64,000 nt of DNA from Croceicoccus bisphenolivorans (GCF_001634625.1 NZ_LRSE01000001.1:1-64000); one strand, 5' to 3'; counted from the first letter of the stretch, positions 20,830 through 29,339 are shown. Made by a program: numbers and translations. Notes: generated by a model from the sequence alone, not told the origin.

Positions 20830-21576
20830 GTGACGCGCTTCGCCCTCACCATCGAATTCGACGGCTCGCCCTTCATGGGCCTGCAACGGCAGGCGCACGG
20901 CCCATCGGTGCAGCAATCGGTGGAGGAAGCGGCAGCCGCGATTACCGGCGAGGACGTGCGCATGCACGCGGCAGGCCGCACAGATACGGGCGTTCACGCA
21001 CTCGCCATGCGCGCGCATATCGACGTTGCGAAGGACATCGAGGCTTTCCGCCTGATGGAAGGGTTGAATGCACGGCTGCGCCCAGATCCGATCGCGATCA
21101 CCGATTGCCGCGCGGTGGCCGGCGACTGGCACGCGCGCTTTTCATGCATTGGTCGTGCCTATGTCTATCGCATCGTCAACCGCCGCGCCCCGCTGACGCT
21201 GGACCGTGGCAAGGCATGGCAAGTCGCCAAGCCGCTGGATCACGCGGCGATGCACGAGGCTGCACAGCATCTTGTCGGGCAGCATGATTTCACCACGTTC
21301 CGGTCGGTCCATTGTCAGGCGCAAAGCCCGGAAAAGTCGCTGGACAGGCTGGATGTGGAACGTGCCGGCGATGAAATCCGCATCCATGCAGAGGCGCGCA
21401 GCTTCCTGCATCACCAGGTCCGTTCCATGGTCGGATGCCTCGCCCTTGTCGGCATGGGCCGCTGGACGCCAGGCGACGTGCGCAGCGCGCTGGAGGCCCG
21501 CGACCGAAAGGCACTCGGCCTTAACGCGCCGCCGGACGGGCTCTATTTCGTGAAGGCCGTCTATCCGGACGAATAG
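20830..21576 (+). CDS. truA: tRNA pseudouridine(38-40) synthase TruA
   Basis: A 248-aa enzyme making pseudouridine in the anticodon stem-loop. The catalytic Asp is Asp52 in [12 protein letters not shown]; the second motif is FHHQVRSM-like ([13 protein letters not shown]). The start is GTG at 20830, 7 bp past fmt, giving [12 protein letters not shown]; the ATG at 20785 lies inside fmt and adds non-family residues. It ends 4 bp before the convergent dodecin gene. Confidence 0.96.
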   Translation: MTRFALTIEFDGSPFMGLQRQAHGPSVQQSVEEAAAAITGEDVRMHAAGRTDTGVHALAMRAHIDVAKDIEAFRLMEGLNARLRPDPIAITDCRAVAGDWHARFSCIGRAYVYRIVNRRAPLTLDRGKAWQVAKPLDHAAMHEAAQHLVGQHDFTTFRSVHCQAQSPEKSLDRLDVERAGDEIRIHAEARSFLHHQVRSMVGCLALVGMGRWTPGDVRSALEARDRKALGLNAPPDGLYFVKAVYPDE

Positions 21577-21580
21577 CCGG

Positions 21581-21790
21581 TCAATCCTCGAGCACGAAGC
21601 CGACCTTCAGCACGACCTGATGCTGGATCGTGCCGTCATCCTCGACATAGCCGCGCTGGCTGACGACTTCGTACCACTTCACCTTGCGGATCGTCGCCTG
21701 CGCGCGCTTTAGCGCAACCTCGATCGCGGCATCGCTGCCCTTGTGCGAAGTCCCGACGATCTCGGTCAGCTTGAAGACGTGGTCTGACAT
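21581..21790 (-). CDS. Dodecin family flavin-binding protein
   Basis: A 69-aa protein that normally assembles into a hollow dodecamer storing riboflavin or FMN. Dodecin hallmarks are VFKLTEIVGTS near the N-terminus, Trp39 in KVKWYEV (the flavin-stacking Trp) and the Gln-rich segment DGTIQHQVVLKVGFVLED. The Shine-Dalgarno AGGAGG lies 5-6 nt before the ATG, but inside the 3' arm of a perfect hairpin (21794-21825). Its expression may therefore be controlled at the level of translation. Confidence 0.93.
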   Translation of the reverse strand: MSDHVFKLTEIVGTSHKGSDAAIEVALKRAQATIRKVKWYEVVSQRGYVEDDGTIQHQVVLKVGFVLED

Positions 21791-21793
21791 GAC

Positions 21794-21825
21794 ATCCTCC
21801 TGTTCTGGCTATGGAACAGGAGGAT
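21794..21825 (-). promoter_or_regulatory. Perfect 12-bp hairpin sequestering the dodecin ribosome-binding site
   Basis: On the minus-strand mRNA the arms are ATCCTCCTGTTC and GAACAGGAGGAT with an 8-nt loop (CATAGCCA). The AGGAGG Shine-Dalgarno of dodecin lies in the 3' arm and pairs fully with CCTCCT in the 5' arm. The ATG follows 3 nt after the stem. There is no T-tract, so it is not an ordinary terminator. It sits 20 bp past the cobS stop, so cobS-derived transcripts would also carry it. Confidence 0.7.
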
Positions 21826-21845
21826 ACCCTATTTCACACGGCAGG

Positions 21846-22823
21846 TCAGGCCTTGTGGACGACGCTTTCCGGCAGGTCCTTGCCGAACACGCGCTGGTAG
21901 TATTCGGCAACCAGCATCCGCTCCGTCTCGTCACACTTGTTGAGGAACGAGAGGCGGAAGGCGAAGCCGATGTCGCCAAGGATCTGCGTGTTCTGCGCCC
22001 ACGAAATCACCGTGCGCGGGCTCATCACGGTGGAAATATCGCCGTTGATGAAACCTTGCCGCGAAAGATCGGCAGTGCGGACCATGCGGGTGATGGTTTC
22101 CTCGTCCATCTCCGGCACCTTGGCCTTGACGATGCTGACTTCCGTCGCCTCGGGCAGGTAGTTCAGCGCGACGACCATGTTCCAGCGGTCCATCTGCCCC
22201 TGGTTGATCGCCTGCGTACCGTGATAAAGCCCGCTGGTATCGCCAAGCCCCACAGTGTTCGCGGTGGCGAACAGACGGAAGTAGGGGTTCGGGCGGATCA
22301 CGCGGTTCTGGTCGAGCAAGGTCAGCTTGCCGGCCGTTTCCAGCACGCGCTGGATCACGAACATCACATCGGGACGGCCCGCATCGTATTCGTCGAACAC
22401 CAGCGCGGTCGGCGTCTGCAGCGCCCACGGCAGCAGGCCTTCGCGAAATTCGGTGACCTGCAGCCCGTCGCGAAGGACGATTGCGTCACGGCCCACAAGG
22501 TCGATACGGCTGATATGCGCGTCGAGGTTGATGCGCACGCAGGGCCAGTTGAGGCGCGCCGCGACCTGTTCGATATGCGTCGATTTGCCGGTGCCGTGAT
22601 ATCCCTGCACCATCACGCGGCGGTTGTGGGCAAAGCCTGCGAGGATCGCCAGCGTCGTGTCCGGATCGAACACGTAGGCATCGTCGGTATCAGGCACGCG
22701 TTCGTCGGCCTTCGAAAAGGCGGGAACCTTCATGTCGATGTCGATGCCGAAAGTGTCGCGCACGTCGACTTCGACGTCCGGTGCGGCAAGGGCGGTGTGG
22801 TGGCTGTTTGTCATGTCGTTCAT
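21846..22823 (-). CDS. cobS: CobS-type cobaltochelatase AAA+ ATPase subunit
   Basis: A 325-aa MoxR-like AAA+ ATPase of the CobS family, which with CobT and CobN inserts cobalt into hydrogenobyrinate a,c-diamide. Walker A is [13 protein letters not shown], Walker B is LVFDEYDAG, and the sensor region is [11 protein letters not shown]. The N-terminal [22 protein letters not shown] is characteristic. MNDMTNSHH starts at 22823; an alternative Met is at 22814. CobT usually follows directly, but here the next gene is dodecin and no CobT is found in the window. Confidence 0.92.
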   Translation of the reverse strand: MNDMTNSHHTALAAPDVEVDVRDTFGIDIDMKVPAFSKADERVPDTDDAYVFDPDTTLAILAGFAHNRRVMVQGYHGTGKSTHIEQVAARLNWPCVRINLDAHISRIDLVGRDAIVLRDGLQVTEFREGLLPWALQTPTALVFDEYDAGRPDVMFVIQRVLETAGKLTLLDQNRVIRPNPYFRLFATANTVGLGDTSGLYHGTQAINQGQMDRWNMVVALNYLPEATEVSIVKAKVPEMDEETITRMVRTADLSRQGFINGDISTVMSPRTVISWAQNTQILGDIGFAFRLSFLNKCDETERMLVAEYYQRVFGKDLPESVVHKA

Positions 22824-22866
22824 TGCACGGGTCGCGGTAAACGCCTGCGCGCTGCGCTGCAACAGC

Positions 22867-23592
22867 CTATGCGCTATCCTTTGTGTGGATCGCGTTCTTT
22901 GGCGGGAGTGCGAACAAGGCGGCAAAGCGATCCGCCAGTTCCCGATCGCCCTGAAAGCGCAGTCCGCATTCGGCCTCCACCTCGGCCAGAGGTCGCTTGC
23001 CGTAGAAATAGGGCAGCAGTGCGTTGGCCGTGTCACCGTCGAACGTAAGGTCGGCTTCCGGCGACGCTCCATCACACTTCGATACGCGAAGTTCGCCACC
23101 CGCCAGCCGCGCCACGAACCTCTCCGCACCCAAGACGAAGTCGATCACGAGTGCAATGTCGCGAGCGGCAACCGGATCGATCATCGTGCGCAGCGACAGC
23201 ATGGCCGAAACCGGCGTCAGCGGCAGGGTCGGATCGTGGCACGGCGATCGCACGGACCAGCGGCCGAGGACCTGCATGATCTCCTCTGTCTGATAACCCC
23301 ATTCGGTCAGTTCATAGACTTGCGCCGAAGCCGGCGGCGGCAGCATCCGGCGCGTCAGCAGCCCAGCACCTTCCAGTTTCTCCAGCCGCTCGGTCAACAC
23401 CTTGGCGCTGATTCCGGGCAAGTTGGCGCGGATCTGCGAAAACCGCAGGGCCCCAAGCATCAGTTCGCGCATTACCAGCAGTGACCAGCGTTCGCCGATC
23501 AGTTCCATCGCGAACGCAGCGCCGCAGGCATCGCCGTACCAGCGGCCATGCTCAACGCCTTGCCCCGCGTTAGTATCTTTTTGAAACTTCAT
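22867..23592 (-). CDS. HxlR-family transcriptional regulator with C-terminal sterol-carrier-like domain
   Basis: A 241-aa protein. Residues 20-110 form the HxlR winged helix ([48 protein letters not shown]). The remaining half (about 125-230) resembles an SCP2-like ligand-binding domain. It is divergent from the VOC/GST gene run and is likely its regulator. An inverted repeat, AGTTGC-TTTTT-GTAACT, directly abuts its start codon and no Shine-Dalgarno is visible, so the mRNA may be leaderless or nearly so. Confidence 0.88.
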   Translation of the reverse strand: MKFQKDTNAGQGVEHGRWYGDACGAAFAMELIGERWSLLVMRELMLGALRFSQIRANLPGISAKVLTERLEKLEGAGLLTRRMLPPPASAQVYELTEWGYQTEEIMQVLGRWSVRSPCHDPTLPLTPVSAMLSLRTMIDPVAARDIALVIDFVLGAERFVARLAGGELRVSKCDGASPEADLTFDGDTANALLPYFYGKRPLAEVEAECGLRFQGDRELADRFAALFALPPKNAIHTKDSA

Positions 23593-23609
23593 AGTTGCTT
23601 TTTGTAACT
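23593..23609. promoter_or_regulatory. Putative HxlR-type operator
   Basis: AGTTGC-TTTTT-GTAACT is an inverted repeat with 6-bp arms and one mismatch. It lies immediately next to the regulator's ATG and 64 bp before the first VOC gene. Its AT-rich spacer and position in the divergent gap fit an autoregulated HxlR-family site. Confidence 0.5.
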
Positions 23610-23672
23610 CAATAACCCACGAATCGCAACGAAAGACGGCGAATCGCGCCGCGCCAACCGGAGTAGACGCTG

Positions 23673-24101
23673 ATGACGCGCAAGATTTTCATCAACTTAC
23701 CCGTGACGGACCTGCCACGTTCCAAGGCTTTCTACACGGCTCTTGGCTTCGTCAACGAACCGAAATTCACCGATGATACCGCCGCTGCCATGCAATGGTC
23801 CGATCACATCGTCATCATGCTGCTTACGCATGACAAGTGGCGCCAGTTCACCGACCGTCCCTTCGCGGCCGAAGGCGCGTCCAGCCTGCGCCTGTGCATC
23901 AACCTCCCCTCTCGCGGGGAGGTGGAGGAGATGAACCGCAAGGCAAGTGCAAACAACGGCATGGCCGATGCCGATCCACCCACCGACTACGGCTTCATGA
24001 TGAGCAGGGCTTTCGCCGATCCCGACGGACATATCTGGGAACCGATGTGGATGGACGAAGCCGAGTTCGAGCGAATGCAGCAAGCCGAATCCGAAGCCTG
24101 A
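23673..24101 (+). CDS. VOC-family (glyoxalase/bleomycin-resistance fold) protein
   Basis: A 142-aa single VOC module pair. The opening RKIFINLPVTDLPRSKAFYTALGF and the closing FADPDGHIWEPMWMDEAEF are typical of the PhnB/lactoylglutathione-lyase-like group. The Glu in HIWEPMW is a probable metal ligand. It is the first gene of the plus-strand run, followed after 11 bp by a GST-like gene. The substrate is unknown. Confidence 0.88.
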   Translation: MTRKIFINLPVTDLPRSKAFYTALGFVNEPKFTDDTAAAMQWSDHIVIMLLTHDKWRQFTDRPFAAEGASSLRLCINLPSRGEVEEMNRKASANNGMADADPPTDYGFMMSRAFADPDGHIWEPMWMDEAEFERMQQAESEA

Positions 24102-24112
24102 AGGGAAAGAAC

Positions 24113-24793
24113 GTGCCCATCGATCAATCCAGCCAGATCGTCATAACGGGATTCGATTGGGTTCCGGACTTTGCCAAAGGGTACGTTCGTGACTTGCGGG
24201 CGCGTTGGGCATGCGAAGAAGCGGGGATCGGCTATCGAACACGGCTGATCAGCGCCTTCGACCGGCCCGAATGGTTCTATGCCGAACAACCGTGGGGGCA
24301 GGTTCCGGTGCTGAAGGACGGCGACATCCACTTGTTTGAAAGCGGCGCCATCCTGCTTCACCTTGGCGAGAAGGACGAACGCCTTCTCCCGCGACACGGG
24401 CAGGCGCGGGCCGATGCAACCGGATGGCTGTTCGCAGCTTACAACAGCGTGGAGCCGTTGAGCTTCGAAATGACGCGAGTAGCGATGGCCGGTGATGCCG
24501 ATTGGGCGAAGCTGCGCGAGCCATCGCTACGAGAAACGATCGCCAGCGCACTTGACCGGCTGCAGACCGCGATCGGCGACCGCGAATGGCTCGCCGGAGC
24601 CTTTTCCGTTGCCGACATCGCGATGGTAACCGTCTTGCGCGAGCTGCACGGCAAGGACCTGCTGGATCCGCACCCCGACCTGGCGGGTTATCTGCAGCGC
24701 GGCATGGCCCGGCCTGCCTTCCAGTCCGCGCTTGCGGCACAACTTGCCGATTTCGACGACAGCCGTGCACCCAATCCGAAACAGGAGGCCTGA
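24113..24793 (+). CDS. Glutathione S-transferase family protein
   Basis: A 226-aa protein with a GTG start at 24113, preceded by AAGGGAAAG. The N-terminal thioredoxin-like domain carries RDLRARWACEEAGIGYRTRLI, then PWGQVPVLKDGDIHLFESGAILLHL, the glutathione-binding cis-Pro and Ser pattern. An all-helical C-terminal domain follows, with FSVADIAMVTVLREL as the folding motif. The longer frame from 23837 overlaps the VOC gene and is not real. It is separated from the next gene by 3 bp. Confidence 0.9.
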   Translation: MPIDQSSQIVITGFDWVPDFAKGYVRDLRARWACEEAGIGYRTRLISAFDRPEWFYAEQPWGQVPVLKDGDIHLFESGAILLHLGEKDERLLPRHGQARADATGWLFAAYNSVEPLSFEMTRVAMAGDADWAKLREPSLRETIASALDRLQTAIGDREWLAGAFSVADIAMVTVLRELHGKDLLDPHPDLAGYLQRGMARPAFQSALAAQLADFDDSRAPNPKQEA

Positions 24794-24796
24794 AAG

Positions 24797-25156
24797 ATGT
24801 ATGTACAAGGATTCGTGATCCCGGTGCCCGAGGGCGCCAAGGCGGACTATCTCGCGATGGCTGAAACAGTGAACGCCTGGTTCGTCGAACAAGGCGCAAC
24901 GGAGGTCGTCGAATGCTGGGAAACCGATGTTCCCGACGGCAATCTCACCGATTTTCGCCGCGCGGTGCAGGCCGAAGCGGGAGAAAAGATCGTCTTCAGC
25001 TGGATGATCTGGCCGGACAAGGCGACATGCGACGCCACACATGAAAAGATGATGGGCGAGGACAGCCCCTTCAAGGACATGGGCGAGACCATGCCGTTCG
25101 ACGGCCGGCGGATGATCTACGGCGGTTTCGCGCCGATCTTCACTCTGGGCCGCTGA
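24797..25156 (+). CDS. DUF1428 family protein
   Basis: A 119-aa YbaA-like protein. MYVQGFVIPVPEGAKADYLAMA and the end GETMPFDGRRMIYGGFAPIF match the DUF1428 pattern, a dimeric alpha/beta-barrel fold of unknown function. It lies 3 bp past the GST-like gene and 27 bp before a double-VOC protein, so it is part of one operon. DUF1428 genes are often found beside VOC and GST genes, which suggests shared regulation but not a known reaction. Confidence 0.87.
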   Translation: MYVQGFVIPVPEGAKADYLAMAETVNAWFVEQGATEVVECWETDVPDGNLTDFRRAVQAEAGEKIVFSWMIWPDKATCDATHEKMMGEDSPFKDMGETMPFDGRRMIYGGFAPIFTLGR

Positions 25157-25183
25157 TCGCCGACATCCGGAAAAGGATTAGTC

Positions 25184-25987
25184 ATGCAAAATTCCGCCGG
25201 CGAACCGATCTGGTACGAACTTCTGACGATCGACATCGACAAGGCGCAAGGCTTCTATGAAGCTGCCGCCGGATGGAAGATCAACGCCCCGCCGCCCGAA
25301 ATGCAGTCTGTAGACGGCTACCGCTTCATCCAGCGCCGTGACGGGCAGGCCACTGGCGGTGTAATGCAATTGAGCAAAGAGATGCAGAGCGGCGGCGCCA
25401 AGCCGAAGTGGAACGTCTATTTCGCGGTGGACGATGTCGACGCGGCTGCCGCCAAAGTCGCCGGACTGGGCGGTACGGTCCACATGGGGCCACTCGATCT
25501 TGAAGGGGTTGGCCGGATGGCCTTCGCCGCCGATCCGCAGGGCAACACGTTTTACCTGATGCGCGGATTTTCCGAAGGCACCAGCGATGTCTATGCACGC
25601 GCCTACGAAGAAGGAAAGTGCGGGTGGAACGAGCTGATGACCAGCGATCTCGACGGCAGCCTCGCCTTTTACAAGGCGCTGCTGGGCTACGAAGTCAACG
25701 AGACGATGGACATGGGACCCGAATACGGTGCCTACTGCTTCCTTGACCTCGGCGCGATGCGGCTCGGCGCGGCGATGAAGGCCATGGCCGAGGTCCCGAC
25801 CGGCTGGCGCTTCTTCTTCCACGTTCCCGATGTCGAGGCGGCGAAGGAAGTGGTCGAAGCCAATGGCGGCACGGTTGTCATGGGACCGCACGACGTTCCC
25901 GGCGGACAGAGGATTATCTTCGCCATCGATCCGCTTGGCGCGGGCTTTGGCCTTGTTGCACCTCAGAAAGCTGCGCCGCAGAAATAA
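25184..25987 (+). CDS. Two-domain VOC-family protein
   Basis: A 267-aa protein with two glyoxalase-fold halves. The first begins GEPIWYELLTIDIDKAQGFYEAAAGW (about 5-125). The second begins GKCGWNELMTSDLDGSLAFYKALLGY (about 144-262). Both end with a VMGPHDVPGGQR- or HMGPLDLEGVGR-type loop followed by a DPLG/DPQG turn. The architecture is like the CFP30/hydroxylase-type VOC proteins. There is no secretion signal. Confidence 0.88.
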   Translation: MQNSAGEPIWYELLTIDIDKAQGFYEAAAGWKINAPPPEMQSVDGYRFIQRRDGQATGGVMQLSKEMQSGGAKPKWNVYFAVDDVDAAAAKVAGLGGTVHMGPLDLEGVGRMAFAADPQGNTFYLMRGFSEGTSDVYARAYEEGKCGWNELMTSDLDGSLAFYKALLGYEVNETMDMGPEYGAYCFLDLGAMRLGAAMKAMAEVPTGWRFFFHVPDVEAAKEVVEANGGTVVMGPHDVPGGQRIIFAIDPLGAGFGLVAPQKAAPQK

Positions 25988-26035
25988 GCCCCATCGGGCC
26001 AGGCCCGTTCAAGATAGATCGCGAAAGGATATACG

Positions 26036-26653
26036 ATGCCCGCAATTACCTTCTTTCACAATCCGATGAGCCGTGGCCAGATCGCGCGATGGGCGCTTGA
26101 GGAAGTGGGCGCGGACTACGAAGTCGTGCCGGTCGACTGGCAGGCAAAGCCGCAAGCGCTGATGGATGCCAACCCGATGGGCAAGATCCCCACGATTATC
26201 CATCACGCCGCCGACGGCGACCACGTGGTCAGCGAATCTGCGGCGATCTGCCACTACCTTGCCGAGATATATCCAGAGGCCGGCCTGTTGCCGACCGATG
26301 CGGAAAAGGCCGACTATTTCCGCTGGTTGTTCTTTGCCGCCGGACCAATCGAACATGCCGTAACCAGCAAGGCGATGGGCTTTGCGCCGACGGCCGAACA
26401 GGAAGGCATGGCCGGCTTCGGCAACTATGACCGCGCGGTCGATACGCTGGCCTGGTGGCTGGGACAGAACGACTATGTCTGCGGCAACCGGTTCACGATG
26501 GCCGATGTCTATGTCGGCAGTACTGTCGACTGGGGGCTGGCCTTCAAGACAATGCCTGAGCGTCCGGAATTCGTGGCCTATGCCGAACGGCTACGCGGCC
26601 GCGCCGCCTATCGCACCGGCAAGAAGATGGATGACATCGGGGCCCCGGCATGA
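26036..26653 (+). CDS. Glutathione S-transferase family protein
   Basis: A 205-aa GST with a bacterial beta-class-like start MPAITFFHNPMSRGQIARWALEEVG, the Ser/Arg pair that activates glutathione, NPMGKIPTI with the cis-Pro, and SESAAICHYLAE. The helical domain has FTMADVYVGSTVDWGL. Its stop overlaps the next start by 4 bp (ATGA). Its substrate is unknown. Confidence 0.92.
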   Translation: MPAITFFHNPMSRGQIARWALEEVGADYEVVPVDWQAKPQALMDANPMGKIPTIIHHAADGDHVVSESAAICHYLAEIYPEAGLLPTDAEKADYFRWLFFAAGPIEHAVTSKAMGFAPTAEQEGMAGFGNYDRAVDTLAWWLGQNDYVCGNRFTMADVYVGSTVDWGLAFKTMPERPEFVAYAERLRGRAAYRTGKKMDDIGAPA

Positions 26654-27129
26654 CCGCGCCGGTCACGCTCTGCCTGTGGTATGACGGAAAGGCCGAGGAA
26701 GCCGCGCAGTTCTATGCCGAAACCTTTCCGGACAGCGCGGTTGGCGAAGTGTTCCGTGCACCCGGCGATTTTCCCGGCGGCAAGGCGGGCGACGCACTGA
26801 CGGTGCAGTTCACCGTTCTCGGCATTCCCTGCATCGGCCTCAACGGCGGGCCGCAGTTCACGCCGAACGAAAGCTTTTCGTTTCAAGTCGCCACCACTAC
26901 GCAGGAAGAAACCGACCGCTACTGGAATGCCATAATCGACAATGGCGGGCAGGCTTCCGATTGCGGCTGGTGCAAGGACAAGTGGGGCTTTTCGTGGCAG
27001 ATCACGCCTGTCCAGCTGACCGACGGCATGGCCGATCCAGATCCTGCTGTACGAGAGCGCGTGTTCGGCGCAATGATGACGATGCAGAAAATAGACATCG
27101 CCACCATAGAGAGGGCACGCAAGGCATGA
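26650..27129 (+). CDS. PhnB-like VOC protein
   Basis: A 159-aa protein of the group often labelled '3-demethylubiquinone-9 3-methyltransferase domain', which is structurally a VOC fold and not a real methyltransferase. Signature parts are TLCLWYDGKAEEAAQFYAET, NGGPQFTPNESFSFQV and CGWCKDKWGFSWQITP. It overlaps both neighbours by 4 or 3 bp, so it is co-translated with the two GST genes. Confidence 0.9.
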   Translation: MTAPVTLCLWYDGKAEEAAQFYAETFPDSAVGEVFRAPGDFPGGKAGDALTVQFTVLGIPCIGLNGGPQFTPNESFSFQVATTTQEETDRYWNAIIDNGGQASDCGWCKDKWGFSWQITPVQLTDGMADPDPAVRERVFGAMMTMQKIDIATIERARKA

Positions 27130-27770
27130 TCGAACTCTACGGACACCCGTTCTCGTCCTATACCTGGAAGGCGCAGATCGCGCTTCACGCCGCGGATCTG
27201 GATTACAAGTTCCACATGCTGGATCCGGGCCACCCCGACAATCTCGCCTTCGTGGCAGAGAATGGCGGGCCGTTCGGCAAATTTCCCGTGCTGGACGATG
27301 CCGGCACCGTGGTGTTCGAAGCGACATCCATCATCGAACATCTGGCCGCCCATCACCAGCAGGCCAGCGGTCTGCTCCCGTCAGGCCGGGCGGAAAAGCT
27401 GCGGCAGATGGACCGCGTTTTCGACAACTACGTCATGAACGTGATGCAGGTGGCCGTGGACGAGCAGATCCGCAGCCCCGATGCGCCCGACAAGGCGCGA
27501 CAGGACGAAGCGAGGGAAAAGCTGCGCCGGGTCTACGCATGGCTTGAACCGCGTGCCGATGCCCTTTGCCGTGGACGGCTCACGCTGGTCGAATGCGCTG
27601 CGGCGCCCGCACTGTTCTATGCCGACTGGGTGGAGGAAATTGGCGCGAACTGCCCCGATCTTCGCGCCCTGCGCGCCCGCCTGCTCTCCCTTCCCGAAGT
27701 GGTACGCTGTGTCGATGCGGCCTATCCCTATCGCCATCTCTTCCCGCTTGGCGCGCCCGATCGGGATTGA
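27126..27770 (+). CDS. Glutathione S-transferase family protein
   Basis: A 214-aa GST: MIELYGHPFSSYTWKAQIAL, then GPFGKFPVLDDAGTVVFEATSIIEHL, and a shorter helical half with TLVECAAAPALFYADW replacing the usual FTMADI-type motif. The start at 27126 overlaps the preceding stop. This is the third GST-like protein of the run and is different in sequence from the other two. Confidence 0.9.
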   Translation: MIELYGHPFSSYTWKAQIALHAADLDYKFHMLDPGHPDNLAFVAENGGPFGKFPVLDDAGTVVFEATSIIEHLAAHHQQASGLLPSGRAEKLRQMDRVFDNYVMNVMQVAVDEQIRSPDAPDKARQDEAREKLRRVYAWLEPRADALCRGRLTLVECAAAPALFYADWVEEIGANCPDLRALRARLLSLPEVVRCVDAAYPYRHLFPLGAPDRD

Positions 27771-27781
27771 AGGAGCCGCCG

Positions 27782-28231
27782 ATGCATGAACTGAAAGTCA
27801 CCCGCCTGGTTGCCGCTCCACCCGAAAAATGCTGGGACGTCCTCGTCAACCGGCAGGAGGAGTGGTGGTGCCCTGCCCCGTGGCGGGTGGAGATCGTGGA
27901 GCAGCAACGCCGCCCCGGCGGGCGTTCGGCCATGGTCATGCTCGGCCCCGATGGAGAGAGGATGCCGCAAGACGGGATCTACCTCGACTGGGTGGATGGC
28001 GCGCGGTTCGTCGTAACCGACGCCGTCGTTCGAAATGGCGACGGATACGTGCCGTCCGAAGCATTCATGATCGGCGGCTGGGAAGTCACGCCCGAAGGCG
28101 AAGGTACCCGCTATACCGCATGGGCCCGCCACTGGAGCGAGGAGACAATGGCCCAGCACAAGGAAATGGGCTTCGAACAGGGCTGGAGCGCGGTGGCCGA
28201 CCAGTTCGCGGCACTGTGCGAGGGCGGCTGA
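27782..28231 (+). CDS. SRPBCC/AHSA1-type domain protein
   Basis: A 149-aa START-like helix-grip protein. HELKVTRLVAAPPEKCWDVLV at the N-terminus and EVTPEGEGTRYTAWARHWSEETMAQHKEMGFEQGW near the C-terminus match the AHSA1 family. The start ATG is at 27782, 11 bp past the GST stop, preceded by AAGGAG. The hydrophobic cavity of this fold binds small ligands; no ligand is known here. Confidence 0.9.
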   Translation: MHELKVTRLVAAPPEKCWDVLVNRQEEWWCPAPWRVEIVEQQRRPGGRSAMVMLGPDGERMPQDGIYLDWVDGARFVVTDAVVRNGDGYVPSEAFMIGGWEVTPEGEGTRYTAWARHWSEETMAQHKEMGFEQGWSAVADQFAALCEGG

Positions 28232-28232
28232 G

Positions 28233-28742
28233 GTGTCCGGTTACGACGGCGCAGGTTACGAAGGGGCCAGATACGAAGGCGGATGCCAGTGCGGTCATGT
28301 CCGTTACCGGCTGGATGACGAACCCTTCGCAGTCCATTGCTGCCATTGCCGCACCTGCCAGCGCGAAAGCGGCAGCGCCTTTGCCCTCAACGGCCTGATC
28401 GAGGCAGATCGACTGACTATCCTTGCCGGAGAGCCGGTGCGGGTGGAAACCCCGTCCGACAGCGGCAAGGGACAGTTCATCGCGCGGTGCCCGCAATGTC
28501 AGGTCGCGTTGTGGAGCCACTATGGCGGCATGGGCGAGAAGGGTTCGTTCGTCCGGATCGGGACGCTCGACAATCCGGACGCATTCGCGCCCGACATCCA
28601 CATTTTCACCCGCAGCAAGCAGCCGTGGGTCGTCATTGCCGAACAGGCAAACGTGCGCGAGGTCTTCTACAGCCAGACGGATTACGACGCGCTGTTCGGC
28701 GAAGCGCGCGCCGCCCGTTATCGCGCTCTACGCGGGCTCTGA
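28233..28742 (+). CDS. GFA (glutathione-dependent formaldehyde-activating / CENP-V) family protein
   Basis: A 169-aa zinc protein with the GFA cysteine pattern: GGCQCGHVRY (Cys18, Cys20), HCCHCRTCQRESG (Cys37, Cys39, Cys42) and RCPQCQVALWS. The start is GTG one base after the SRPBCC stop. An unusual short N-terminal repeat, GYDGAGYEGARYEGG, precedes the domain. It is the last gene of the run and meets the J-domain gene tail to tail with no gap. Confidence 0.9.
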   Translation: MSGYDGAGYEGARYEGGCQCGHVRYRLDDEPFAVHCCHCRTCQRESGSAFALNGLIEADRLTILAGEPVRVETPSDSGKGQFIARCPQCQVALWSHYGGMGEKGSFVRIGTLDNPDAFAPDIHIFTRSKQPWVVIAEQANVREVFYSQTDYDALFGEARAARYRALRGL

Positions 28743-29339
28743 TCAGGCGAAACGTCGCGCCTTTCGCAGGTGCTGGTACGCATCGACAACGCGCTGCAGG
28801 CGCGCTTCATGCGTGCGGTCTCCACCGTTGCGGTCGGGGTGGTAGCGGCGGACCAGTTCCGAATACCGCCGCCGTAGCGCCGGACGGTCCGCATCGTAGC
28901 CCAGTCCCAGTTCATCAAGCGCGCGGCGATCGACTGCATCCAGCCCGCGCTGGCGCGCTTCGGCATCCTGCTGCCATTGCCGTTCCCGGTCGCCACGGAT
29001 GTTTTTCGCACGCGCCGAAATCGCGTCGAGAGGATCGTCGAAATCCGCCCAGCGCGGACCATCGCCACCCATGCCCGAATAGACGCGCGACTGGTTGCGC
29101 CAGCCGAACACCGGCGACTGGGCGTCAAGGATCTCGTCCGCGCTCATCCCGTCGAAGAAATCGTATCCGGCGTTGAAGGCGCGAACGTGTTCAAGACAGA
29201 ACCAGCGCCATTCGCCGGGGCCGTCAAAACTGCTACCGCGCGATCCGGGTGCGCGGAATTCTCCCGATTCGTCGCATCCCGGCGCTTCACACCCGCGCCC
29301 CTTGCTTTCGAACCGTCCGTGAAACCTGTCATGTCGCAT
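28743..29339 (-). CDS. J-domain (DnaJ-like) protein
   Basis: A 198-aa co-chaperone-like protein. The J domain is at the C-terminus (about 135-195): LDELGLGYDADRPALRRRYSELVRRYHPDRN, with the HPD motif intact. The N-terminal half has CEAPGCDESGEFRAP and FCLEHVRAFNAGYDFFDGMS, typical of the alphaproteobacterial family found beside bolA and cobS. It is divergent from bolA. Here cobS lies 5.9 kb away, beyond the VOC/GST run. Confidence 0.92.
   Translation of the reverse strand: MRHDRFHGRFESKGRGCEAPGCDESGEFRAPGSRGSSFDGPGEWRWFCLEHVRAFNAGYDFFDGMSADEILDAQSPVFGWRNQSRVYSGMGGDGPRWADFDDPLDAISARAKNIRGDRERQWQQDAEARQRGLDAVDRRALDELGLGYDADRPALRRRYSELVRRYHPDRNGGDRTHEARLQRVVDAYQHLRKARRFA

Noticed and set aside
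22867-28742. Recent horizontal transfer of the VOC/GST run
   Set aside because: GC content and codon use look like the flanks, and I see no integrase, tRNA or direct repeat at the borders. Only a change of gene order is supported.
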